This document shows, piece by piece, positions 51,923 through 60,205 of a stretch of DNA of 64,000 bases. The notes beneath the pieces were generated by a model. It did no database searches. It had not been told where the DNA came from and saw nothing but the letters and a program-made list of their open reading frames with translations. The DNA is from Methanomassiliicoccaceae archaeon UBA71 (GTDB lineage Archaea; Thermoplasmatota; Thermoplasmata; Methanomassiliicoccales; Methanomethylophilaceae): NCBI GenBank assembly GCA_002504405.1, contig DARO01000014.1:72367-136366 (forward strand), read 5' to 3'. The stretch's first letter is position 1. Each line of letters begins with the position of its first letter. Position numbers and translations under genes: made by a program.

Positions 51923-53326
51923 TCAATCGACGAAACCGGTTCGCTCCAGCTCCCTCTCCAGGACGTCCCTCACGGTGCGGAGGACCTTGAGCCTGCCGTA
52001 CTTCTTGTCCTCGGACTCCACCACAACCCAGGGGGCGTTGGGGGAGTTGGTCGCGGCCATCATCCTGTCGATGTACTCCTCGTACAGGTCCCACTTCTCG
52101 CGGTTGCGCCAGTCCTCGTCGGTGATCTTCCACCTCTTGACGGGGTTGGCCTCCCTCGCATTGAACCTGGCCAGCTGCTCCTCGGGAGATATCTCCATCC
52201 AGAACTTCACCACTATGCCGCCGGACTCTGTTATCAGGCGCTCGAACGCCCTGATCTCGGCGGCGGACCTGGCATACTCATCCTCGCTGCACAGCCCCTC
52301 GATTGGCTCTACCATCATCCTCCCGTACCAGGAGCGGTCGAATATCACGATGTGGCCCTCCTTCGGCATGTTGATGGCGAACCTCCACAGGTACGAGTGG
52401 ACCTTCTCCTCCCCCACCGGCGCGGCGACCGGCCTCACGTAGTACCCGCGGGGGCTCAGCGCCCGGACCAGCCTCTTGATGCTCCCGCCCTTGCCGGCGG
52501 CGTCCCAGCCCTCGAACACGAGAACCAGCGACCTCCCGGAGACCGCCAGCTTCTGCTGCAGGTCCCCGATCCTGTCCGTGAGCTCCTCCAGCTCCGACTT
52601 GTAGCTCTTGGCCTCCAGGGTGAGGTCCGCCTCCTCCCTCGGGTTGGGGAACGGGAGCCTCATCTCGATGGGCTTCGAGGGGATGGGGTGGTCGAAGCGG
52701 TGGGAGGTGCGCTCCATGAAGGTGTGCACGACCATGGTCATCGCCAGGTAGAGGTCCTGGACGTCCACGATGTCCCAAGGGGCGTTGGGGGTGTTGGTGG
52801 CCGCGATCATGGGCATGACCAGCTTGTCCCTCCACTTCTTGGGGTCGATGTGATCCACCGACAGGAATGAGACGCACTTGCGCTTGGACTCCATCCTCTT
52901 GGCCACGGCATCCACCGCCTCGTCCGGTATGTTCAGGAATATCTTCACCACGGTGACCCCGTTCGACGTCAGGTAAAGCTCCAGGTTCCTGGCCAGCTTG
53001 AGCATGGGTTCCACGTCGTCCCCCTCGTTGGCCCTCTTGACGAGCATGGAGTACCATGAGCGGTCGTATATCGCGATCTTGCCCTTCGCCGGCTCCCTGG
53101 CGATGTACCTGGCTATGGTCCTGGGGCCGGTGATGCCCTCCGGCTCGAAGTGAGTATAGGAGATCCCCCTCGGCTCCATGAGGTTCATGAACTCGTTGAT
53201 GACCCTGCCCATGATGCGGCCGCTGCGGCCCTCGAATATCACGAGAACCTGGCGGTTCTCGTCCACTATGCGCCTCTGGAGGAGGGTGAGTTCCGCTGCG
53301 AGTTCATCTGGGATCGTGGATGCCAT
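51923..53326 (-). CDS. two-domain polyphosphate kinase 2-family protein
   Basis: A 467-residue PPK2 protein with two tandem domains. The second (residues about 225-467) has an intact Walker A FEGWDAAGKGGSIKR, lid RFAINMPKEGH, and IFDRSWYGRMM. The first has a degenerate loop, FEGRSGRIMGR, but keeps YDRSWYSML. This layout matches polyphosphate:AMP phosphotransferases (class II PPK2), where the N-terminal domain is inactive. It transfers phosphate between polyphosphate and AMP/ADP. Stands alone, with no PPK1 in the window. Confidence 0.9.
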   Translation of the reverse strand: MASTIPDELAAELTLLQRRIVDENRQVLVIFEGRSGRIMGRVINEFMNLMEPRGISYTHFEPEGITGPRTIARYIAREPAKGKIAIYDRSWYSMLVKRANEGDDVEPMLKLARNLELYLTSNGVTVVKIFLNIPDEAVDAVAKRMESKRKCVSFLSVDHIDPKKWRDKLVMPMIAATNTPNAPWDIVDVQDLYLAMTMVVHTFMERTSHRFDHPIPSKPIEMRLPFPNPREEADLTLEAKSYKSELEELTDRIGDLQQKLAVSGRSLVLVFEGWDAAGKGGSIKRLVRALSPRGYYVRPVAAPVGEEKVHSYLWRFAINMPKEGHIVIFDRSWYGRMMVEPIEGLCSEDEYARSAAEIRAFERLITESGGIVVKFWMEISPEEQLARFNAREANPVKRWKITDEDWRNREKWDLYEEYIDRMMAATNSPNAPWVVVESEDKKYGRLKVLRTVRDVLERELERTGFVD

Positions 53327-53428
53327 GGTGGCGTAATCACGATGCAGCCATAACTAACTTGGCTTGCGCTCAATACAGAGCATGACTCCCGGATACACCG
53401 CGTGACAAACCTTATCCGACAATGAGCC

Positions 53429-54226
53429 ATGCGAGCACACGTGCTCGGGAAGATAGCGGACATAGCGGTGGAATCCGGCACCCTGGTCATGGGTGCCCAC
53501 GGGTTCACTGTAGACAGGAAGGGCGGAAGGGAGAATGTCGTGACCTCCACGGACATAGAGAACGAGAGGTTCCTCAAGGGGAGACTGACCTCTCTCATCC
53601 CCGGATCGTCGTTCGTCGGCGAGGAAGGCGACGACTCCCCGGTGCTGGAGGAAGGATACACCTGGATCGTGGACCCGATAGATGGGACCATGAACTTCTC
53701 AAGGGGGATCCCAGAGATCGGGATATCCATAGCCCTCTTGAAGAACGGAGAGCCGTTCATCGGAGTGGTCCACAACCCGTTCACAGGGCGGATGTGGACA
53801 TCGGAGGTCGGCAGGGGCGCCTGGATGAACGGGGAGCCCATCCGCGTATCGGACCGCCCCCTGGAGGATTGCATCCTGAGCACCGCATGGTGCTGCTACC
53901 GGAAGGATCTGGCACCGAAGGTATTCGAGGTCAGCGAATCCCTGTACCCGAGGATCAACGACATCAGAAGGATCGGCACAGCTGCGGTGGAGCTCTCCAT
54001 GCTGGCCGAGGGCGCCGCCGACATGTACTTCGAGATAAGGCTGTCCCCATGGGACTATTCCGCGGCCCTGACGTGCGTAATAGCAGCCGGTGGCGTGTTT
54101 ACGGGAATCGACGGCGACGTGTCGTTCGAGCGTCCGTCACCGGTACTGGCAGCGAACACGCAGGACAACCTGGACGTCCTGCTGGAGACCGTGAGGGAAG
54201 CGTTCGGCTGCAGGACGCCCTACTGA
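53429..54226 (+). CDS. inositol-phosphatase / fructose-1,6-bisphosphatase family
   Basis: A 265-residue metal-dependent phosphatase. GEEGDD (metal Glu), WIVDPIDGTMNFSRGIPEIG (the family signature with metal-binding Asp residues), and the second motif SPWDYSAALTCVIAAGG are all present. Archaeal members act on inositol phosphates and/or fructose bisphosphate; which one cannot be told from sequence. It seems leaderless after a TTATCC element. Confidence 0.9.
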   Translation: MRAHVLGKIADIAVESGTLVMGAHGFTVDRKGGRENVVTSTDIENERFLKGRLTSLIPGSSFVGEEGDDSPVLEEGYTWIVDPIDGTMNFSRGIPEIGISIALLKNGEPFIGVVHNPFTGRMWTSEVGRGAWMNGEPIRVSDRPLEDCILSTAWCCYRKDLAPKVFEVSESLYPRINDIRRIGTAAVELSMLAEGAADMYFEIRLSPWDYSAALTCVIAAGGVFTGIDGDVSFERPSPVLAANTQDNLDVLLETVREAFGCRTPY

Positions 54227-54271
54227 CCGCCAATCGGCAAACGTTTCTTCAAGGGACGCGATACCCCGTCC

Positions 54272-54661
54272 ATGTCTAAGGAAGACGGCTCAGGTAAAGG
54301 ATGCGGGAACAGCAAGTTCGGCCAGATGTGCTCCGGCATGGGCGGATACGCCCCCGACACGCTGAAGGCCATAAACGAACTCGACCCGTCGTTCATCGAC
54401 ACCCTCCACATCATGGACAGGGTGATGGTGGAGGACGGCGCCCTCGACAGGAAGACCAAGAGGCTCATGGCGCTCTCGTGCGTCGCCGTCAGGATGTGCG
54501 AGGACTGCGTATACGCCCAGGCGAGGGTGGCCAAGAACTACGGCGCCACCAAGGAGGAGATCCTCGAGGCCATCAAGGTCGCGGTGCTGATCGGCGGTGT
54601 GCCGTGCTGGTCCGTCGCCAAGAAGGGCATCGCGCAGCTCTTCGCCGAGTGGGACGAGTGA
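54272..54661 (+). CDS. AhpD-like carboxymuconolactone decarboxylase family protein
   Basis: A 129-residue all-helical protein with the AhpD-type CxxC pair CEDCVYAQ and the helix KEEILEAIKVAVLIGG. The family acts in peroxide reduction or small-molecule decarboxylation; the CxxC favours a redox role. The N-terminus has three further cysteines (GCGNS, QMCSG). A strong terminator hairpin follows. Confidence 0.85.
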   Translation: MSKEDGSGKGCGNSKFGQMCSGMGGYAPDTLKAINELDPSFIDTLHIMDRVMVEDGALDRKTKRLMALSCVAVRMCEDCVYAQARVAKNYGATKEEILEAIKVAVLIGGVPCWSVAKKGIAQLFAEWDE

Positions 54662-54669
54662 ACCCGCGT

Positions 54670-54698
54670 GCGGGGGCGGCGCCCCCGCTATCTTTCTT
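54670..54698 (+). terminator. terminator after the AhpD-like gene
   Basis: GCGGGGGC GGC GCCCCCGC, a perfect 8-base-pair stem, followed by TATCTTTCTT. Placed 8 bases after the stop codon. Confidence 0.7.
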
Positions 54699-54831
54699 AT
54701 CAATTGTGTCGACAGTGTCGCCACAAATTTTGGATGTGACCTCGGGAGGACTACCGGATCTCGTCATCCGGACATGGAAGCGTGTATCCGCCCGATTCCG
54801 TGGATCGGACCCCGAACGGACATTCCGGCAT

Positions 54832-55374
54832 TCAGACCAGCGCGTCCCCGCGGTCCATCTCCCTGAAGAACGGGACCCAGCGGGACATGACCCAGACTGC
54901 AAGGAAGGCCGCGGCGATCCCCAGCGCGGCACCGGCGATGACGTCCGTGGGCCAGTGCACGCACAGGTACATGCGGGAGATCCCCACCAGGGTCGCATAG
55001 AGCATCGCCACGCATCCCCATCTCCTGCTGTGGATCAGGATCGCCGTCGCTCCGGCGAATGCCGAGGCTGTGTGACCGGAGGGGAAGGACCAGGTGTCAG
55101 GTGCTGATATCAGCAGGTCGAAGTCCTCGACGGCGAACGGACGGTCCCTGCACACCAGCGGCTTGATCATGATGTCCGCCAGGATGTATGCGACGACGAC
55201 CGAGACGATCACCGACGCGCCGCACCTGCGCCATCTGGGGGAGCATGTCATCAGGAAGCCCAGGACGAACCATATCAGGCCGGATGTGGCGCTGTAGGTG
55301 ATGCCGACCATGGCCGGGTCCAGGACGGTTCCGTGGATGGAATCGAACCAATGGAGGACGTTGAGCTCCCACAT
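54832..55374 (-). CDS. PAP2-family membrane phosphatase
   Basis: A 180-residue integral membrane protein with the three PAP2 phosphatase motifs: KPLVCRDRPF, SFPSGHTAS and RMYLCVHWPTDVIAGA. About five or six hydrophobic helices. It removes phosphate from a lipid, isoprenoid or similar substrate at the membrane; the actual substrate is unknown. It has no close neighbours on its strand. Confidence 0.9.
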   Translation of the reverse strand: MWELNVLHWFDSIHGTVLDPAMVGITYSATSGLIWFVLGFLMTCSPRWRRCGASVIVSVVVAYILADIMIKPLVCRDRPFAVEDFDLLISAPDTWSFPSGHTASAFAGATAILIHSRRWGCVAMLYATLVGISRMYLCVHWPTDVIAGAALGIAAAFLAVWVMSRWVPFFREMDRGDALV

Positions 55375-55492
55375 GACATGGGTCAGGCGGCCATCGGATT
55401 AAAACGTTGAGCAGGATCCCTTCTGACGGGCCAAGCACCGGGAACTCACCGCCCCGGACCCATGCATATTGGACCGATAAGATCAATAATCA

Positions 55493-55523
55493 ACTTACTA
55501 TTTTTTTATAATTTATAGTAAGT
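55493..55523. promoter_or_regulatory. operator-like inverted repeat 1 upstream of fic
   Basis: ACTTACTAT / ATAGTAAGT, 9-base arms around 13 A/T bases. The same half-site is in the second repeat 74 bases downstream, indicating a bound dimer or pair of dimers. Confidence 0.6.
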
Positions 55524-55528
55524 AAGTA

Positions 55529-55582
55529 ATGGTAAACCCCTTCATCCTAACGATACTGGGAATAATACTTACTATTAATTAA
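55529..55582 (+). CDS. possible 17-residue hydrophobic peptide
   Basis: ATG to TAA encodes MVNPFILTILGIILTIN, a short membrane-like peptide. GTAAGTAAGTA lies before the ATG but no good ribosome site. It starts between the two operator-like repeats and its last codons fall in the second. It could be a leader peptide, a small toxin or chance; no family support. Confidence 0.25.
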   Translation: MVNPFILTILGIILTIN

Positions 55583-55597
55583 AGATTAATAGTAAGT
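55567..55597. promoter_or_regulatory. operator-like inverted repeat 2 upstream of fic
   Basis: ACTTACTATTAAT / ATTAATAGTAAGT, perfect 13-base arms around TAAAG, ending 16 bases before the fic ATG. It would overlap transcription start or the ribosome entry region, so a bound protein should repress. Confidence 0.7.
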
Positions 55598-55613
55598 AAT
55601 CCTTACCGATATC

Positions 55614-56666
55614 ATGCACAGGTTCGATTTCTCCGAGATGCGCGGGGCAATCCCCTCGGACATATCGGATCTCGTCTCGCACATACGTGAGATCGGGGCG
55701 ATGGACAGGATCCGCGAAACCAGGTACCGCAGGGAGTTCTCCAAGGTACAGGAGATCGCGAAGCTGAAATCGGTGAAGTACTCCAACGAGATCGAGGGGA
55801 TCGCAACCAGCGACGAGCGCCTTGCCGACATCGTCCTGAGGAACGGCGCCCCGAGGAACCACAGCGAGACGGAGATCGCCGGATACCGCGACGCCCTGGC
55901 GGCCATCCACGAAGACCCGTCCTCGTTCGACCTCGACGAGAGAACTGTCCTGGGCCTCCACAGGACCATGATGTCCCACACGACCCAGAAGGGCGGCCTC
56001 TACAAAACGAGGGACAACGTGATTGTGAGCGTCTCCGACGGAAGGAGAGAGGTCGTCTTCGAACCGGTGCCCGCGTCCGAGACGCCCGATGCCATGCGGC
56101 AGCTGTTCCTGGCATATCAGGAGGCCAGGGACGAGGGCATGGAGCCCCTCCTGATGATACCGTGCGTAATCCTGGACTTTCTGAGCATCCATCCCTTTCC
56201 GGACGGGAACGGGAGGACCTCCAGGCTGCTCACGATGCTGCTCCTGTACAACAGCGGCTTCGACGTGTGCAGGTACGTGTCCATGGATGAGCACATCGCT
56301 CTGACAAGAGATGAGTACTACAGGGCGCTGGCACAGTCCTCCGATGGCTGGTACGAGAACCAATGGACGTACGTCCCGTTCGTCCGCTATTTCCTGAGGA
56401 CGCTGCTGGAATGCTACATCGACCTGGACACACGGTTCGCGGTGGTCAACGACAGGAGGATGAAGAAGTCGGAGAGGGTGGAGGCGATGCTGGAGAACAG
56501 CCTGGTACCGGTCTCGAAGAGACAGATATGCGTCGCGCTCCCGGATGTGAGCCCTCGGACCGTGGAGTCCGTCCTGTCGAGACTGCAGTCGGATGGTAAG
56601 GTGGAGAAGATAGGGAGCTACAGGGACGCCAGGTACAGATGGGTTGGACCCAAGGACATGGGGTGA
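55614..56666 (+). CDS. Fic-domain AMPylase-like protein with C-terminal winged helix
   Basis: A 350-residue Fic protein. Ser57-Asn-Glu-Ile-Glu61-Gly62 matches the (S/T)xxxE(G/N) inhibitory motif of N-terminal type (class II) Fic proteins. The active-site loop HPFPDGNGRTSR starts at His193 and is complete. The last 65 residues resemble a winged helix (RQICVALPDVSPRTVESVLSRLQSDGKV). Fic enzymes transfer AMP from ATP to protein side chains. The winged helix and the palindromes upstream suggest that it controls its own gene. Confidence 0.92.
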   Translation: MHRFDFSEMRGAIPSDISDLVSHIREIGAMDRIRETRYRREFSKVQEIAKLKSVKYSNEIEGIATSDERLADIVLRNGAPRNHSETEIAGYRDALAAIHEDPSSFDLDERTVLGLHRTMMSHTTQKGGLYKTRDNVIVSVSDGRREVVFEPVPASETPDAMRQLFLAYQEARDEGMEPLLMIPCVILDFLSIHPFPDGNGRTSRLLTMLLLYNSGFDVCRYVSMDEHIALTRDEYYRALAQSSDGWYENQWTYVPFVRYFLRTLLECYIDLDTRFAVVNDRRMKKSERVEAMLENSLVPVSKRQICVALPDVSPRTVESVLSRLQSDGKVEKIGSYRDARYRWVGPKDMG

Positions 56667-57064
56667 TCCGCCCATGTCCTCGGAATGATCGGATGCGGAC
56701 GATGATCCCCTTAGAATCGGAAACACAACATGACTGGGAGTAAGCCGGTCGCCTACACTGAACATAAACGGTGACACGATCTCATTTGGGAATTGAATAA
56801 CGGAAAACGCGCACAGCTGCATCATCCCCATTGAGGGATCATCGTGGGATCGGGGATTCGTTCGATGTGGCCGCACGCTACTCCTCTCATATACGGTCTT
56901 GACGAGACGCGGTCATGGAAGGGACCCGGACCGCCTCGGAAACATTCGGTGATTATAGACAAGACACAAAAAATGAGATACTCTATTCAAATATAACATC
57001 TGATTTCAATAAATATTGTATCAATTTGAAAGCTTTTTTCAATAATAATAACGATTATCCCGCC
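56667..57064. other. intergenic region before the AAA ATPase gene
   Basis: No convincing gene. The last 120 bases are AT-rich (AATATAACATC, TTTTTTCAATAATAATAACG) and probably contain the promoter of the ATPase gene. The open frame continues upstream to an ATG at 56915, but the segment 56915-57064 does not look like protein-coding sequence. Confidence 0.5.
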
Positions 57065-58906
57065 ATGTTCAAGATCATCCGTCTCAAGAACTTCCGCGTG
57101 TTCAGGGACTTGGAGTTCGACCTCTCCGGTCCGAAGGACGTCCCTCTGAAATTCGCAGTCATCTACGGCAGGAACGCATCTGGGAAGACGGCCCTGGTCA
57201 AATCCATGGAATTCCTGAAGGTATCGGCGATCTCGTACTCGGTGATGACCAGCGCAACCGCCATGACGGACTCGGACATGGCCGGACGCATCTGGGCGTA
57301 CAACGGCGGCACCTCCATCCCGTGCCACGACCTCGGAATCCTGGCTAGGCTGAACATCATGGAGGGGAGCGACGGGCCGATGGAGCTGTCGTTCAGATTC
57401 GATGTGGACGGCAAGGATGCGGAGTACGGGATGGTTTTTTCGGAGAAGGATGGCAGGCTGGTCTCCGAGACCCTGAAGTACGCATCGGCCAAGGGGAGGA
57501 AGATCACATACATCCATGCAGAGGAGGTGGACGGGAAGCCGAGGATCCGCCTCAACAGGGACCCCTTCCCAGAGTCCGACTTCAGCTCTTGGCTAATCGA
57601 TCAGGGCAGGCAGTGGTGGGGGAAGCACACGTTGCTGTCCATCGTCATGTACGGGGCGCTCATGAGGAACAGGTCTTTCATGGACGATTTCTCGCCGAGG
57701 CTGATGACCTTAGTAGACTCGATAGACGGATTCAACTCGGCGATGTCCGGATTCGGAGGCAGGACAGGTGCGACAGTCGAAAGGGACCAGTTCCATGGAT
57801 TCATCGATTCCCGGGACAGACACATCCTCGATGCATACGAAAACGCCCTCGGGAGGTTCCTGACCCGCGTGGACCCGGATCTGGACGGCGTGGTCTACGA
57901 GACCGCGGAGACCAACGGGCGGCTGGAATACAGCCTCTGCTTCGACAGATACATCTCAGGACGCATCAGACGCATACGTTACGGGCTCGAGTCGAAAGGT
58001 GTGACCGAACTGGTCCGCCTGTTCCCCCGCATCCTCGGATGCTGTCGCGGAAGGGTGGCGTTCGTGGACGAGCTGGACAGCGACATCCACGACAAGCTGG
58101 TGCTCGACCTGCTGGACCAGATCCTCCCCGACATCACCGGACAGCTGGTGATGACCACCCACAACTCGTCCCTGTTGGAGGAATTGGATCCCAGGTGCGC
58201 CTTCATAATCGGTATCGACGCCGACGGGGACAGGAGCATCTCCCCGATCAGCTCCATAGCGAGGACGTGCAGGAACAACAACAACCGGGACCGCTACATG
58301 CGCGGCGACCTGGGGGGCGTGCCGCACCTGGCATGCATCGACATGGACAACATCGTCGACCATCTGAGGGAGGATATCGATGGGAACCGATCATGTGATC
58401 ATAGCGCACGGGAAGTCCGAGGTAGTGCTGTTCCGGGGGCTGTTCACCAGATTCGACGTGGACGCCAACATATTCAGCCGCGAGGGCGGCGAATGCAACA
58501 TGCCATCTCCCATCTACCCGTAATACTGTCCGACGAACCGTTCGCCTCCGAGAAGGCGCTCGCCGACAGATGGAAGAAACTGGACTACGAGTCGGGACGC
58601 ATCCCGAACCTCGGGATCTTCCCCGTGGTCGACCATGACGACGACAACAGGAACGCACTGCCGTACATAACTGGCAACCTTCTCAGGGATGTGCCTCTTG
58701 CCCATGCCGTCCACCCTATCCTGAACCATCCGAACATGGATGCGGTGATGGAGGAGATCGGGCTGGGAAGACCTGCCGGGAGGAAGGACGACCACTACCA
58801 GAGGCTGGCGAACAAGCTGAGAGGAGGGGGACGATTATCTCGTTCTACGACGGCCTCTGGGACTGCGAGAACACGAACATGGAGATCCTCCTATACCATG
58901 TCATGA
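57065..58906 (+). CDS. RloA-like AAA15 ATPase, frame open into its neighbour
   Basis: An ABC-type/AAA15 ATPase: MFKIIRLKNFRVF, Walker A YGRNASGKTALVK, a Walker B VAFVDELDSDIHDKL, and TTHNSSLLEELD. The end of the true protein is expected near IDMDNIVDHLREDI (about 58375), as in RloA proteins, but the frame stays open to 58906. A TGA at 58396 in the neighbouring frame would be the stop if one base has been lost just before. RloA-like ATPases pair with an RloB-like partner in phage defence. It runs straight into such a partner frame. Confidence 0.75.
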   Translation: MFKIIRLKNFRVFRDLEFDLSGPKDVPLKFAVIYGRNASGKTALVKSMEFLKVSAISYSVMTSATAMTDSDMAGRIWAYNGGTSIPCHDLGILARLNIMEGSDGPMELSFRFDVDGKDAEYGMVFSEKDGRLVSETLKYASAKGRKITYIHAEEVDGKPRIRLNRDPFPESDFSSWLIDQGRQWWGKHTLLSIVMYGALMRNRSFMDDFSPRLMTLVDSIDGFNSAMSGFGGRTGATVERDQFHGFIDSRDRHILDAYENALGRFLTRVDPDLDGVVYETAETNGRLEYSLCFDRYISGRIRRIRYGLESKGVTELVRLFPRILGCCRGRVAFVDELDSDIHDKLVLDLLDQILPDITGQLVMTTHNSSLLEELDPRCAFIIGIDADGDRSISPISSIARTCRNNNNRDRYMRGDLGGVPHLACIDMDNIVDHLREDIDGNRSCDHSAREVRGSAVPGAVHQIRRGRQHIQPRGRRMQHAISHLPVILSDEPFASEKALADRWKKLDYESGRIPNLGIFPVVDHDDDNRNALPYITGNLLRDVPLAHAVHPILNHPNMDAVMEEIGLGRPAGRKDDHYQRLANKLRGGGRLSRSTTASGTARTRTWRSSYTMS

Positions 58907-58980
58907 AAAGAGTCCCTGCATACCAGGATGTGATAGAGCCGCCGAGGAGGAAGGAATGGAGATGCCTTTCCGAAAGATGA
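58380..58980 (+). pseudogene. RloB/Toprim-like partner broken by two frameshifts
   Basis: Coding signal passes through three frames. MGTDHVIIAHGKSEVVLF begins at 58380; near 58500 it moves to the frame of the ATPase (SHLPVILSDEPFASEK, GIFPVVDHDDDN), and near 58833, at a GGAGGGGG run, to a third frame (TIISFYDGLWDCEN ... KEWRCLSER, stop 58980). Each step equals one missing base. KSE plus DxD in VVDHDDD suggest a Toprim-type nuclease of RloB kind. Either decay or base-calling loss in the assembly explains it. Confidence 0.6.
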
Positions 58981-59121
58981 ATACTGATGCCGATTGATGG
59001 TGATATCTACCCCCTATTACGGATAGACACCCGATATGAATCTCATCCTCCAATTGCTACCCCGCCCTCAGCCCGAAATACACCTGGGCAACGGCGGTAA
59101 ATCGCTTTCTCCTCATGATTG

Positions 59122-59133
59122 CCCCCCCCCCCC
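59122..59133. repeat. 12-base C tract
   Basis: Homopolymer in decayed DNA; no gene is attached. Similar in length to the 11-C tract at 61667. Confidence 0.9.
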
Positions 59134-59653
59134 AGATGTCTTCCGAGCCCGGCCTGTGGACCTGCCTCTCATTCGTCTCGAGACCGCATTAGAGCGAGCT
59201 TTGGCGGATCCCCTCAGGTCTGATATCGTAGTCTTCTGCATTTTGGTATCTTCAAGGACGGGGCGGGATGCCACCCCAGGAAGGCGACCGATAGGTCGAT
59301 GAACCACCTCCGCAGACAAGATCTGGAGGATGCGGAGTGGATGTCCGGACCCATCACAAAGAAGACGTTCGCCTGCTACGAGGATACATTCTGATCCCTG
59401 GAAGAAGTGATGAATCTCCATCGCTACAACGCATACGACGTCTTCGCCGTTATAGTCTGGAGGGACGTCGTCCAGCGGAAGGCATCCCGCGGATATCCCT
59501 CCTCCGGAGACACGCACGGAATGGAGTGCCGAATCCAGGTTCGAGTTCAACGAGATGCGGGCGAATGCCATCGCCGCGGAACACGATCCAGGGGCTGGTG
59601 ACCAACACCGGTTCAGGACGGAGACAGCGACATAGTCTGTCATTGTACCGCCG

Positions 59654-60068
59654 CTGCCGAGATCCTCAGACTGTACCTCTACCAGTACAAGGTCGGATAC
59701 ACGTACAGGTTGATGGAATTAGGCATAGGCGACGATTCTATGTACGTCCGCACGCCAGGGATGCGGATAAGCTCCTGTTCGTAGTGACAATCGCGACCTT
59801 GATCTCAAGCATCATACATACGCTGCCCGGGGGAAGCGGCAACTAACCTTTCGCGAATGAGGAAAGTCCGCTGAAGCCAGCCCGCATGTGGTGTTCAGGT
59901 TCCACGTGTACTGGAGATTCCATGGTTGCCGGACCCGAAGTGCCCGTTGTCCGTGTGTTCGCCTACATCGATGGAATCTGTCTGGATCCATTGGCATTGC
60001 TGGAATGAAACGATGATGGATCGAAATCGCAGTGGTCCAAGACATCTCTCATCGAGAACTCGATTCAA
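59654..60068. mobile_element. decayed element, copy A
   Basis: Starts CTGCCGAGATCCTCAGACTGT and ends ATCGAGAACTCGATTC. Both ends and TCTGGATCC..TTGGCATTGCTG in the interior recur in copy B at 61876-62030, which lacks about 250 internal bases. Probably a dead transposable element; transposase type not identified. Confidence 0.5.
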
Positions 60069-60163
60069 CAGGATGTCGATGTCACGAATGTGTTGTCTGG
60101 TGTAAATATGCAGTTTTTAAACTTTCGTGAATAATAAGATACAATCACCATGGATGATTATAA

Positions 60164-60184
60164 ACGCGGTATTATCCCCCGCGT
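60164..60184 (-). terminator. hairpin after the beta-helix surface protein
   Basis: ACGCGG / CCGCGT with a 9-base loop, 22 bases past the stop of the minus-strand surface protein. Confidence 0.4.
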
Positions 60185-60205
60185 CATGGAAATGTGTTTA
60201 CAAAA

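Larger units (their letters stand above)
58981..60205. other. 1.2 kb of decayed sequence without an intact gene
   Basis: No frame is both long and protein-like. A run of 12 C is at 59122-59133. Around 59640-59770 a broken frame AAEILRLYLYQYKVGYTYRL looks protein-derived, and 59425-59480 gives YNAYDVFAVIVWRDVVQRK, which weakly recalls the conserved end of IS4/IS1634-type transposases. A second, shorter copy of part of this DNA lies at 61876-62030. Confidence 0.5.
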
